Part shown: piece after piece, positions 33,365 to 41,837 of the stretch
How positions within the stretch are numbered: the stretch's first letter is position 1
How the letters are laid out: every line of letters starts with the position of its first letter
Source: Gemmatimonadota bacterium
Lineage (GTDB): Bacteria; Gemmatimonadota; Gemmatimonadetes; Gemmatimonadales; Gemmatimonadaceae
Direction of reading: 5' to 3'
NCBI GenBank assembly: GCA_016719105.1
Contig: JADKAQ010000046.1
Coordinates: 124,001-188,000 of the forward strand
DNA length: 64,000 nucleotides
Notes under the pieces: generated by a model
Databases searched by the model: none
Told to the model about the DNA's origin: nothing
The model's input: the letters and a program-made list of their open reading frames with translations, nothing else
Position numbers and translations under genes: made by a program

Positions 33365-34054
33365 ATGCCTCGTCGCCCGAACCTGGACGCGCTCCGCGCC
33401 GCGCCGGTGCGCACGCCCCCGCTCACGGCGTACACCCCCGCCGAGCGGCGCCTCATCGCGACGCTGCGGACCCCTCGACAGGTGCAACGGTACCTTCGGT
33501 CCCTTCCGTACAACTGGGAGCACACGCTACGGAGCTTTCGCGGCGCGGTGGCCGCCGGGCGGGCCCACTGCCTCGAGGCCGTCCTGTTCACCGCGACCGT
33601 CCTGGCGCATCACGGATACCCGCCGACGGTGCTGGACATCGAATCGGACGACGGCCTCGATCACGTCCTCTTCCTCTATGAGCGCGACGGCAAGTGGGGG
33701 ACGGTCGCTCGCTCGCGCGACTTCGGGCTGCATGGGCGCCCGCCGGTCTTTCGGACGATCCCGGCGCTGGTGGCGAGCTACCAGGACGCGTACGTCGACG
33801 GGACGGGGCGCGTGAACGGCTACGGCGTTGCGCACCTCGACGCCCTGACGCCGGCGGACTGGAGGCTAAGCGAAAAAAACGTCTGGCGGGTGGAGCAGGC
33901 CCTCATCGACATGCCGCACTACCCACTCCCGATGGGGGAGCGACACTACCAGCGCACCTTGCGCCGCTTCCTCGACTTCAAGGCCAGCGGAAAGTCCGTG
34001 ACTCGGCGCACGATGCGGGTCCTGTACGGCACGCAGACCAAAAACTGGTGGTGA
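33365..34054 (+). CDS. Transglutaminase-like cysteine-protease-fold protein
   Basis: 229 residues from ATG 33365. Cys69 (AGRAHCLEAVLFTATVLAHH), His100 (DGLDHVLFLYERDGKWG) and Asp119 (ARSRDFGLHGR) have the order and spacing of the transglutaminase/papain-like catalytic triad, with the Cys at the N-terminus of a helix and the His on a following strand. No signal peptide, so cytosolic. No named family recognised. It is followed after 127 bases by a hybrid kinase gene on the same strand. Could be a peptidase, a transglutaminase or an inactive scaffold. Confidence 0.72.
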   Translation: MPRRPNLDALRAAPVRTPPLTAYTPAERRLIATLRTPRQVQRYLRSLPYNWEHTLRSFRGAVAAGRAHCLEAVLFTATVLAHHGYPPTVLDIESDDGLDHVLFLYERDGKWGTVARSRDFGLHGRPPVFRTIPALVASYQDAYVDGTGRVNGYGVAHLDALTPADWRLSEKNVWRVEQALIDMPHYPLPMGERHYQRTLRRFLDFKASGKSVTRRTMRVLYGTQTKNWW

Positions 34055-34181
34055 GATAGCGGAGATTAGAAACTTGTAGGGTCTTCCGCTTTTCTGAGAT
34101 CGCCCCAATCTTTGCATCGCCTTCGGGGTTCGACGTGGACGGCACGTCGACACCTCTTTTCCCTCCCAGCCGTCTCCCTCC

Positions 34182-35819
34182 GTGCCGACAGGCTCCCCGC
34201 CCTTCTCGGCCGGCGAAAACGATCGTCTCCCCACCTCGCCGGCAACACCGGTCGGAGTGAGTGCTACCTCCGACGACAAGTACCACTCCTTCCTCGCCCT
34301 CACCAGTGAGGGGATTTGGCACGCGTCCGCCAATCCCCCCATCCCCATCGCCCTTCCGGTCGACGAGCAGGTGCGTCGCATCCTGAAGGACGGCGTACTG
34401 GTGGAGTGCAACAACGCGATGGCGCGCATGTACGGCCTGACCGACGCGCGGCAGCTCGCCGGGAACACGGTCGGGCAACTGCTGGTCGAGGGTGATCCGC
34501 AGAACCAGGACTACCTCGGCGCGTTCGTGCGGGGCGGCTACCGACTGGAGGGATTCGAGTCGGTGGAGCGAATCAGCGATGGGAACCGCCGCATCTTCCT
34601 CAACTCGCTGGTGGGGATCGTGCGCGACGGGCATCTCGTCGAGGCGTGGGGTTCGCAGACCGACATCACCGAGCGCAAGCGGCTGGAGGCGCAGGTTCGC
34701 CAGGCGCAGGCGTTGGACGCGGTGAGTCGGCTGGCCGGGAGCGTAGCGCACGATTTCAACAACCTGCTCACGACGATCCTCACGTCGGTGGAGATGTTGA
34801 TCGACCAGTTCGGGCCGACGGACGCGGTGCGGACGGACGCCGAGGAGATCCGACGCTCGGCGCGGCGCGGGGCGGAGCTGACGCGCCAGCTGCTCGCCCT
34901 CTCGCGGCAGCAGGTGTTGGCGCCGCGGGCGATCGACGTGCATACGCTGGTTCGGCGCGTGGAAGGGGACATTCGCAACACCTTCGCCGCGACGGCGAAG
35001 GTCGACTTCACCTTCGGCGACGGGCCGGGGATTGCCCACGTCGACGTCGAAGAGCTGGAGCAGATGCTCTTGCATCTGGCGACACACGCCGCCGAGGTGA
35101 TCGGGGAGGCGGGAGCGTTCGCCATGGATGTCCGGCGGGAACGACTCACCGAATCGCGCGCGGCGCTTCCCGACCAGGTGACGCCGGGCGAGTACGTGAC
35201 GATCAGCATGCGGCACTCGGGAGTGCAGCTCGCCTCGAGCGGGGGGGCGTCGCTCCTCGAGCCGTTCGCCGGCTCGGAGATGCCTTCGTTAGGCTCGGGA
35301 TTGGCCCTGGCGACCATGTACGGCTTCGTGCGCCAGAGCGGCGGCGCCGTGGTCCTCGAGCCGTCGCCGGCCGGGGTCTCGCTGACGATCTACTTCCCCG
35401 CGACCTCGCTGCCGACGCCGACGATGCCGTCGCACCTGGCGACCAACCGCGGCGGGCAGCGAACGGTGCTCCTCGCCGAAGACGAGCCGACGGTGCGCCT
35501 GATGATGAAGCGCGTCCTCGAGCGGGCCGGCTACTCGGTGATGCAGGCGAGTACGGGCGAGGAGGCGTTGGCGATCGCGCGCGCCTACCAGACGACGATC
35601 GACGTCCTGGTGACCGACGTGATCATGCCCGGGATGGGCGGGGGCGAACTCTCCCGGCTCCTGCGGCGCGAACGCCCGGGGATCCGCGTGCTGCACGTCT
35701 CGGGCTACACCGCCGGGGCCCTGCGCCATCACGACGTGCTGCAGGAAGGGGCCGCATTCCTTCAGAAGCCGTTCTCACCGCAGACCTTTCTCGCCAAGCT
35801 GCAGGAAGTGCTGGTGTAG
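34182..35819 (+). CDS. Hybrid sensor histidine kinase with degenerate ATPase domain
   Basis: 545 residues from GTG 34182. A PAS domain spans about 65-165 (ECNNAMARMYGL, GSQTDITERKRLE). The HisKA phosphoacceptor His is in SVAHDFNNLLTTILTSVEML (about 190). A receiver at 425-545 is intact, with Asp in VTDVIMPGMGG (about 479) and Lys in FLQKPFSP. The ATP-binding part is unusual: the N-box reads LLHLATHAAEVI, lacking the catalytic Asn, and the DxGxG motif is absent where ISMRHSGVQLAS stands, while a G2-like GSGLALATMYGFVRQSGG remains. ATP binding is doubtful. No TM segments. Confidence 0.88.
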   Translation: MPTGSPPFSAGENDRLPTSPATPVGVSATSDDKYHSFLALTSEGIWHASANPPIPIALPVDEQVRRILKDGVLVECNNAMARMYGLTDARQLAGNTVGQLLVEGDPQNQDYLGAFVRGGYRLEGFESVERISDGNRRIFLNSLVGIVRDGHLVEAWGSQTDITERKRLEAQVRQAQALDAVSRLAGSVAHDFNNLLTTILTSVEMLIDQFGPTDAVRTDAEEIRRSARRGAELTRQLLALSRQQVLAPRAIDVHTLVRRVEGDIRNTFAATAKVDFTFGDGPGIAHVDVEELEQMLLHLATHAAEVIGEAGAFAMDVRRERLTESRAALPDQVTPGEYVTISMRHSGVQLASSGGASLLEPFAGSEMPSLGSGLALATMYGFVRQSGGAVVLEPSPAGVSLTIYFPATSLPTPTMPSHLATNRGGQRTVLLAEDEPTVRLMMKRVLERAGYSVMQASTGEEALAIARAYQTTIDVLVTDVIMPGMGGGELSRLLRRERPGIRVLHVSGYTAGALRHHDVLQEGAAFLQKPFSPQTFLAKLQEVLV

Positions 35820-35822
35820 TTC

Positions 35823-35933
35823 GGGAAGACGGGAAGACGGGAAGACGGGAAGACGATAACGACCCTCGGGCGCATGAGTCGGCGCTCCCGATGCCGTCAC
35901 TCGTCTTCTCGTCTTCTCGTCTTCCCGTCTTCC
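35823..35933. repeat. GGGAAGAC inverted-repeat element, copy B
   Basis: Four perfect GGGAAGAC octamers (35823-35854) face an inverted arm of CGTCTTCT/CGTCTTCC octamers (35900-35933) across a 45-base core. It fills the gap between the convergent hybrid kinase and M20 peptidase genes and may also act as a bidirectional terminator. Confidence 0.8.
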
Positions 35934-35946
35934 GTGATCGTGAGCG

Positions 35947-37242
35947 CTACGGCGTATACGTCGCTCGCCCGAGTCCCGTCAGCGCGCTCACGATCAGGAG
36001 CGCCCACTGCGGCCCCTTGAAGCCTTCCTTGCCGTCGTCGTAGGACTCGGTGATGGAATGCGCCCCCTTCCCCTCGCCGCCGCCGTCGATGGTGATGGCC
36101 GGGATGCCGAGGCTCATCGGGATGTTGGAGTCGGTGCTGCTGGCGCCGGTTGGGGCGGTGAAGCCGAGCGACTTGCCGGCGGTGAGCGCGGTGCGGGCGA
36201 TGAACGACGTGTCGTTGACCTGCGCGGCGGGGCGCACCCCCATGTCGGTGATCTTGAGCGAGACCGTGTCGCGGGCGCCGGGCCAGCGCGCGTTCTCCTC
36301 GCGCAGCGCCTCGGCGAGCGCCGTCTTGAACTTGGCATCGACCTTGGCGAGTTCCACGGGCGACTCGGAGCGCATGTCCACTTCCATGGCGCCTAACGGC
36401 GAAATCGTGTTGACCGACGTCCCGCCGGAGACGATCCCGACGTTGAAGGTCGTCTTGGGTTCCTTCGGCACGCGGAACTCGGAGATCTTGGCGATCGCGC
36501 GCCCCATGGCGTGAATAGGGTTGGCCATCCCGAAGGCGCCGTAGCTATGGCCGCCGGGGCCGGTGTACTGGATGAGGTAGCGATGGCTCCCCACGCCGCC
36601 GGTGGTGAGGCCGAGCCCCGTGCCGTCGACCGAGATGAAGTAGTCGATCTTCTGCGGCGGCTTGCGGAAGAGGTAGCGCATCCCGCGCAGGTTCCCCGGC
36701 CCTTCTTCGCCCACGTTGGCGATGAAGAGGATCGTCCCCGGGGTCTGGATCTTCGCATCCTGCATGGCGCGGGCGACGGCGAGGATCGTCGCGAGGCCGC
36801 GGCAGTCGTCGCCGATGCCGGGGGCGGTCATCTTCGTCCCTTCCTTCTTCACCGCCACATTCGTCCCCTCGGGGAAGACGGTGTCGAGGTGCCCGGCGAT
36901 GGCCACCGTGGGGCCGTTCCCCGTCCCCTTGCGCGTGGCGATCACGTTGCCGATGGAGTCGATGGCGACCGGCAGCCCTAACGCCTCGAAGCGACGCTTC
37001 ATCTCCAGGCCGCGCTTCTCCTCCTTGAACGGCGGGGCCGGGATCTCGCAGATCGAGACCTGCTGCTCGAGCGTCCAGGCGTTGTCGCGCTGGATGGCGG
37101 CGAGCGCCGCCTTGACCGCGGGGTGATCGGCGGGGACGGTGGCCGGCTGCTGGGCGACGAGCGAGAGCGGGGCGAGGGCGGCGAGGATGAGGGCGGCGCG
37201 TGCGCCTCGGCCGCGCGCGGCGGGAGCGTGGGACGACGACAT
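35947..37242 (-). CDS. Secreted M20 family metallopeptidase (PepT-like)
   Basis: 431 residues from ATG 37242. Signal peptide to about 30. M20 metal site: VAIAGHLDTVFPEG, APGIGDDCRGLATIL, the catalytic Glu pair in ANVGEEGPGNLRG, the metal-ligand Asp in DYFISVDGTGLG and the last His near SITESYDD (GKGAHSITES). A dimerisation lid spans about 215-320. It resembles tripeptidase T and carboxypeptidase-like enzymes. It is the last gene of a minus-strand set with a D-amino-acid aminotransferase and asparaginase, 28 bases after the latter. Confidence 0.9.
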   Translation of the reverse strand: MSSSHAPAARGRGARAALILAALAPLSLVAQQPATVPADHPAVKAALAAIQRDNAWTLEQQVSICEIPAPPFKEEKRGLEMKRRFEALGLPVAIDSIGNVIATRKGTGNGPTVAIAGHLDTVFPEGTNVAVKKEGTKMTAPGIGDDCRGLATILAVARAMQDAKIQTPGTILFIANVGEEGPGNLRGMRYLFRKPPQKIDYFISVDGTGLGLTTGGVGSHRYLIQYTGPGGHSYGAFGMANPIHAMGRAIAKISEFRVPKEPKTTFNVGIVSGGTSVNTISPLGAMEVDMRSESPVELAKVDAKFKTALAEALREENARWPGARDTVSLKITDMGVRPAAQVNDTSFIARTALTAGKSLGFTAPTGASSTDSNIPMSLGIPAITIDGGGEGKGAHSITESYDDGKEGFKGPQWALLIVSALTGLGRATYTP

Positions 37243-37270
37243 GGCGTGCGTGGTGGGGAGAGTGGTGCGC

Positions 37271-38437
37271 TCAGCGCGCGTTGAACAGCTCGGCGATCCC
37301 CCGCGCGTCGGTGCGCGCGGCGAGGGCGAGCATGAGGAGGACTCGAGCCTTCTGCGGATTGAGGTCGGTGGCGCCGATCGTCGCCCCTCGCCCTGACGGC
37401 AGGGTGGCGAGCGAGTCGGGGGCGCTCCCTGCTCCTACGCGCCCGCTCCCCGTACGGTTGGAGATGACGACCGTGACCCCGCGCTGGGTGGCGCGCCGCA
37501 ACGCCCGCGACATGGCGGGCGTGGTCCCGCCGCGCCCGACACCGGCGAGGACGAGTCCTCGGGCGCCGGCGTCGACCAGCGCGTCGACCGCCACCGAATC
37601 GGCGCCGATGTACGCATAGACGACGTCGACCCGCGGGAACTCCCCTAACGAGTCGAGGTCGTAGCGCGGCGCAGCGCACGCCGGGGCGGGGCGGTGAAAG
37701 ACCACGGTGTCGGGGTCCGCGAGTCCGAGGACGCCGGCATCGGGGGCGGTGAAGGCGTTGAGGCGCGTGGTGTTGCTCTTGGTCACGTCGCGCGCGGCGA
37801 AGAGCTCGTCGTTCATGAGGACCATGGTCCCGCGCCCGCGCGCCGCCGGTGCCACTGCGGTGCGAATGCTGTTGCGCAGGTTGGCCGGCCCGTCGGCGCC
37901 CACCGCATTGGCCTGGCGCATGGCCCCGGTCACGATCACCGGTTCGCAGCCGCCGACGGTGAGCGAGAGGAAGTACGCCGTCTCCTCCATGGTGTCGGTG
38001 CCATGGGTGATGACGTAGCCGGCCGGCGCGTTCGCGTCACGCTGCAGCTGACGGATGCGTCCGGCGAGGGCGCGCCACATGGCCTGCGTCACGCTCGACG
38101 ACGCCACGTTGCTGAACTGCTCCACCGTCACGGTGGCCATCTCGCCGATCCCCGGAATGCCGCCGACCAGTTCCGTCCCGGTGCGACGCGCGTCGTCGCC
38201 CAGGTTGGAGATGGTGCCGCCGGTCGCCAGGACGTGCACGCGCGGCGGGACGCGCGTCACACCAGGCTGCGCGCCGACGAGCGTCGGCGAGAGCGCGAGG
38301 AAGGCCATCACCGGAACGAGCGCGGCGCGCCGGGTGGGTAAGCCAGCGGGGCGATGCGCCGCGCGCACCGCCCCGCTCGTCCCTCGCCGCACCTCGCCCG
38401 CCACGACTGGCGCGGCGTTCGATGCCGACCGCCCCAT
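37271..38437 (-). CDS. Type II L-asparaginase, exported
   Basis: 388 residues from ATG 38437. A long basic N-terminus (1-38) precedes a hydrophobic export segment (ALVPVMAFLALSPTLVGA). Both catalytic threonine motifs are present: VLATGGTISNLGDD (about 72) and YVITHGTDTMEETAYFLSL (about 140). VTGAMRQANAVGADGPANL is typical of the family. It hydrolyses asparagine (and often glutamine) in the periplasm. It starts two bases after the aminotransferase stop, so the two are cotranscribed and probably coupled. Confidence 0.92.
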   Translation of the reverse strand: MGRSASNAAPVVAGEVRRGTSGAVRAAHRPAGLPTRRAALVPVMAFLALSPTLVGAQPGVTRVPPRVHVLATGGTISNLGDDARRTGTELVGGIPGIGEMATVTVEQFSNVASSSVTQAMWRALAGRIRQLQRDANAPAGYVITHGTDTMEETAYFLSLTVGGCEPVIVTGAMRQANAVGADGPANLRNSIRTAVAPAARGRGTMVLMNDELFAARDVTKSNTTRLNAFTAPDAGVLGLADPDTVVFHRPAPACAAPRYDLDSLGEFPRVDVVYAYIGADSVAVDALVDAGARGLVLAGVGRGGTTPAMSRALRRATQRGVTVVISNRTGSGRVGAGSAPDSLATLPSGRGATIGATDLNPQKARVLLMLALAARTDARGIAELFNAR

Positions 38438-38439
38438 GC

Positions 38440-39309
38440 CTAACGTTCCCCGGCCGGGATCGCCCCGTAGATGCGGGCCGCGAGCGCGTCATACAGCGCC
38501 TTCGAGACCTTGCCCGGCTTGCCGTCGCCCACCGGCGTCCCATCGATCGAGACGATCGGCATCACGTCGGTCGTCGTCCCGGTGAGGAAGGCCTCCTGCA
38601 GCTGCGGCAGGTGGTGCGTGTGGAACGGCGTCTCGTTCACCGGAATCCCCAGCTCGCGCGCCACCTCGAGCACTACGTCGCGCGTGATCCCGGGGAGGAT
38701 CAGGTTGCTCGCCGGATAGGTGCGAAGCTCGCCATCGATGACGCCGAAGATGTTGGTGTGCGACCCCTCGGTGATCGCGCTCTCGCGCACGAAGATCGCC
38801 TCGAAGACGCCGTGGTCGACCGCATGCTGCTTGGCCATCACCGCGGCCAGCAGGTTCACCGTCTTGATGTCGCAGCGCGACCAGCGGATGTCGGGATAGG
38901 TCACCACCGCCACGCCGTTCGCGCGCTTGTCGGTGGGGAGCGCGAATCGTTGCGCCGAGAGGAAGACGGTGCAGGGGGTGCCCGGGGGCGGGAAGTGGTG
39001 CGTGCGCGGCGCCGCGCCGCGCGTGATCTGCAGGTAGACCGTCCCCTCGCCCGAGGTGATGTCGTTGCGCTGCAGGAGCTCGAGCGAGACCGCCTCGATC
39101 TCGTCGAGCGAGAGCGGCGGGTCGAGGCGCAGCTCGCGCAGCCCGCGCGCCAGGCGCTTCATGTGCCGCCCCGACTCGAAGAGGCGACCGTCGACGGCCC
39201 GGGTGACCTCGTACACGCCATCACCAAAGAAGAAGCCGCGCTCATCCACGGAGAGCTTGGCTTCATTGCGGGGGAGGTATTCCCCGTTCAGGTAGACCAC
39301 GCTGGACAT
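38440..39309 (-). CDS. dat: D-amino-acid aminotransferase (class IV PLP enzyme)
   Basis: 289 residues from ATG 39309. Fold-type IV: the N-terminal VVYLNGEYLPRNEAKLSVDE and FFFGDGVYEV, PLP Lys149 in SRCDIKTVNLLAAVMAKQ, and the Glu in AITEGSHTNIFGVIDG that contacts the cofactor nitrogen. FHTHHLPQLQEAFLTGTTTD carries the family C-terminal pattern. It makes D-glutamate or D-alanine from keto acids, feeding peptidoglycan precursors, or degrades D-amino acids. It is the first gene of the operon with asparaginase and the M20 peptidase. Confidence 0.9.
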   Translation of the reverse strand: MSSVVYLNGEYLPRNEAKLSVDERGFFFGDGVYEVTRAVDGRLFESGRHMKRLARGLRELRLDPPLSLDEIEAVSLELLQRNDITSGEGTVYLQITRGAAPRTHHFPPPGTPCTVFLSAQRFALPTDKRANGVAVVTYPDIRWSRCDIKTVNLLAAVMAKQHAVDHGVFEAIFVRESAITEGSHTNIFGVIDGELRTYPASNLILPGITRDVVLEVARELGIPVNETPFHTHHLPQLQEAFLTGTTTDVMPIVSIDGTPVGDGKPGKVSKALYDALAARIYGAIPAGER

Positions 39310-39327
39310 GCCATCCTCTGTCGCAAG

Positions 39328-39366
39328 ACGACCCGTGCGCGCGCCACGCGCGTCACGGGTCGTTTT
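39328..39366. terminator. Hairpin with T-run between propeller gene and aminotransferase
   Basis: Arms ACGACCCGTG (39328-39337) and CACGGGTCGT (39354-39363) pair perfectly, with inner GCGCGC/GCGCGT pairing possible, followed by TTTT on the plus strand. Both flanking genes read on the minus strand, so its T-run faces the wrong way; it may still end or stabilise the beta-propeller transcript. Confidence 0.45.
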
Positions 39367-39420
39367 CTACGGCTCGGGAGCGGCCAAGTCAAGGCGCCGC
39401 GCGGTGGTTCACGACGGCGC

Positions 39421-40467
39421 TCACGGGAGCCGCGCGATGAACGCCATTCCGTCAGGGTTATTCCCCGCATGAATGGTGCGACTCACCGACAGCGTGGCGA
39501 GGTCGATCTCGACCACCTCGCCCAGCGCCGCCGTCGCCACCCACGCCCGCTTGCCGTTGGGCTCCATGAGGATCCCGAGCGGGACCGCGCTGTTTCCCAT
39601 GTCGCCCAGCACCACCTCGGCCTTCTTCTTGGCGGGATCGAAGGGAATCTGGATCGTGGCCAGCTGCGTGCGCTTCACCACGTCGTAAACGGTGATGGCG
39701 CCGGCGGCCGCGTTGGAGACGAGGGCCCGCTTGCCGTCCACCGTGAACTTGAGGCGGTTGGGGAAGCGGAGCGTGGGGAGCGCACCTAACGAATCCAGCG
39801 TGGCGGCATCGAGGATCGTGAGAAAGTCGAGCTGCCGGTCCGCGGCCCACACTTCCTTGCCGTCGGGCGAGACGTCGATCGCCTCAGGCCCCTTCCCCGT
39901 CACCTTCACCTGCACCGCCTTGCCGGCCGCCACGTCGATGCGCGACACGCTCCCCGAGCCGATGTTCGCGGTGTACGCCATCCGCTCGTCAGGCGCGAGC
40001 GCCACCATGTGCGTCCCGTTCTGGTCGGTGGGGATCGCCTTCTCCACCACCCCGGCCCGCACATCCACCACGAGGAGCGCCCGGCTCGCCTCGACCGTCA
40101 CCAGCACACGGCGCCCGTCCTTGAGCCAAACGATTCCGTGCGGTCGGCGGTACTCGCCGATCGAGATGGTGCGTGGCGCCCCCGTCCCCGCGAGGTCGAT
40201 CACGCTGAGCGAGCTCCCCGCCACCTGGTTACCGTAGTTCCCCACCACGGCCGTGCGCCCGTCGGGGGCAACGGCCACTTCATGCGGACCATCTCCGGTG
40301 GGATAGGTGCGGACGATTTTCCCGCTCGCGATGTCGACGATCGACGCCTGCGCGTCGCTCTTGTTGAGGACGATGAGCGCCGACTGCGCGCGCACCTGCG
40401 GGGCAGTCGCAAGCAGCAGCGCCACGGCGCCAAGCACGCCTCGGACGACGGAACGATCGAGCAGCAC
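39421..40467 (-). CDS. YncE/YVTN-type beta-propeller protein, secreted
   Basis: 348 residues from GTG 40467. Signal peptide (LGAVALLLATAPQVRA). Seven repeats of a 40-45 residue blade end in D-x-A-x-G-K patterns: ASIVDIASGKIVRTY, SLSVIDLAGTGA, LLVVDVRAGVVEKA, VSRIDVAAGKAV, LTILDAATLDSL, ITVYDVVKRTQL and VVEIDLATLSVSRTI. This is the periplasmic YVTN propeller family; the partner or ligand is unknown. It is separated from the aminotransferase by a hairpin and is probably its own transcript. Confidence 0.87.
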   Translation of the reverse strand: MLLDRSVVRGVLGAVALLLATAPQVRAQSALIVLNKSDAQASIVDIASGKIVRTYPTGDGPHEVAVAPDGRTAVVGNYGNQVAGSSLSVIDLAGTGAPRTISIGEYRRPHGIVWLKDGRRVLVTVEASRALLVVDVRAGVVEKAIPTDQNGTHMVALAPDERMAYTANIGSGSVSRIDVAAGKAVQVKVTGKGPEAIDVSPDGKEVWAADRQLDFLTILDAATLDSLGALPTLRFPNRLKFTVDGKRALVSNAAAGAITVYDVVKRTQLATIQIPFDPAKKKAEVVLGDMGNSAVPLGILMEPNGKRAWVATAALGEVVEIDLATLSVSRTIHAGNNPDGMAFIARLP

Positions 40468-40601
40468 GGGAGACCTGCCGGGAGAAGGATCAGAACGCGC
40501 AGGTGCCGCCGGTGGCGCCCGCGCCGCGGGACGCTAACGCCCGACACCCCCGGTGCCAATGCGCAGGGACCAGTCGTCCTCCGAATGGTCGTCCCCCTGC
40601 C

Positions 40602-41135
40602 ATGACTCCACGACTCGTCCTGCGCCTCCTCGCCGTCCCGCTCATCGTCGCCTACGCCGCACGTCGGCTGGTGGTGGCCGACTATTGGGACCTGCTCGAC
40701 GACGTCAATCTCGCCGTGCACGAAGCGGGGCATCTCGTCTTCCAGCCGTTCGGCGACCACGGCATGACGATCGGCGGCTCGCTCTTTCAGGTCCTCGTCC
40801 CGCTGGCGTTCGTCGCCTACTTCGCGAGTCGGCGGCAACGCTTCGCCGCCAGCGTCGTGCTGGCGTGGGTGGCGGTGAACCTGCTCAACGTCGCCCGCTA
40901 CATCGGCGACTCGCGCGCCCAGGAGCTCCCGCTGCTCGGCGGCGAGAACACGGTGCACGACTGGTGGTATCTCCTCACCGAGTGGGACCTGATTTCGCAG
41001 GATCTGGTGATCGCGCAGTGGGTGCGCGCGGCGGCGACGCTGGTCTGGGTCCTGGCAGCGGCGGGAGCCCTGGCCTTCGCGCGTGAATCGTCGGTCGCCA
41101 GCGACGCCGAGTCGTTCTCCACGGCGGTCGAGTAG
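40602..41135 (+). CDS. Membrane protein with HEAGH zinc-protease motif (M50-like)
   Basis: 177 residues from ATG 40602. The HExxH motif is His40-Glu41-x2-His44 in VNLAVHEAGHLVFQPFGDHG. Helices follow at about 64-85 (LFQVLVPLAFVAYFAS), 85-108 and 155-172. A motif at the membrane surface with a following GxxGG turn resembles site-2-protease relatives, though the usual distal LDG motif is not seen. Could be an intramembrane protease or an inactive relative. It is isolated on the plus strand between minus-strand genes. Confidence 0.72.
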   Translation: MTPRLVLRLLAVPLIVAYAARRLVVADYWDLLDDVNLAVHEAGHLVFQPFGDHGMTIGGSLFQVLVPLAFVAYFASRRQRFAASVVLAWVAVNLLNVARYIGDSRAQELPLLGGENTVHDWWYLLTEWDLISQDLVIAQWVRAAATLVWVLAAAGALAFARESSVASDAESFSTAVE

Positions 41136-41177
41136 CGCCGGTCACCGGCGGCGCCTCGGTGCCCGGCTGCGGCGCGA

Positions 41178-41837
41178 TCAGCGCGCGAGGAGGACCGGCG
41201 GCGGCGGCGTCCCTTCCTCGCCGCTGAACGGCACCGACGTCCACTGCACCAGTCCGATGCCGGCAACCCGCACCGCGTCGAGCTCATGCTCGTCACGCGG
41301 GTTGCGCGCCACGAGTTCGAAGCCGCGCTCGCGCGAGAATTCGCTCAGGGAAACCATGAGTCGAAAGACGTCGGGGACGCTTCCGGCGCCGTGCACGAAC
41401 TCCGGCGCGAGGCGGATGTAGCCCGGCCCCGCCGCGGCGAGCAGTTCGAGCAGCGTCAGCCCCCACGTCCCCCGAATCTCGACCATCGACGCCAGCCCGA
41501 GCTCCCGGGCCGCCTGCACGGCGTGGCGCGTGCGCCCCGCGTCGAAGCTCTCCGGCGTCTCGAAGAGCGTGAGAATGCAACGCGACCGTGACGCTGCCAG
41601 CGTGCGCAGCACCGGCTGCACGTACGCCTCGAAATCGCGCGCGCCGGTGACGTCGGTATACACGGCGTACGCCGAGAGCACCAAGCGTCCGCGACGGTCC
41701 GCGAGCACGACGCGCTCCGATGGGTCCGCCGGGATCGGGACCATCCAGAGCTCTTCGCGCGCGAGCTTCACGCGCGGAGTCGACGTCGATGGCGCCCGAT
41801 CCACAGCTCGCGCCCCTAAGCGGCGATAGAGTGACAC
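41178..41837 (-). CDS. Degenerate EAL-domain-like protein
   Basis: 219 residues from GTG 41837, overlapping the pseudo-receiver gene by 22 bases; later GTG codons are possible starts. CILTLFETPESF, VQAARELGLASMVEIRGTWG, GYIRLAPEFVHGAGS and ELVARNPRDEHELDAVRVAG follow the strand order of EAL phosphodiesterases (EVTES, LDDFGTG, IKIDRSFV, AEGVE), but the metal-binding Glu, Asn and DDFG residues are missing. Cyclic-di-GMP cleavage is therefore unlikely; binding or protein interaction is possible. It ends the GTPase-associated gene set. Confidence 0.65.
   Translation of the reverse strand: MSLYRRLGARAVDRAPSTSTPRVKLAREELWMVPIPADPSERVVLADRRGRLVLSAYAVYTDVTGARDFEAYVQPVLRTLAASRSRCILTLFETPESFDAGRTRHAVQAARELGLASMVEIRGTWGLTLLELLAAAGPGYIRLAPEFVHGAGSVPDVFRLMVSLSEFSRERGFELVARNPRDEHELDAVRVAGIGLVQWTSVPFSGEEGTPPPPVLLAR

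Noticed and set aside
40519..40545. Sigma-54-like GG-N10-GC spacing upstream of the HEAGH membrane protein
   Set aside because: The -12 box would be CCGC and the surroundings are GC-only sequence, so the match is likely chance.
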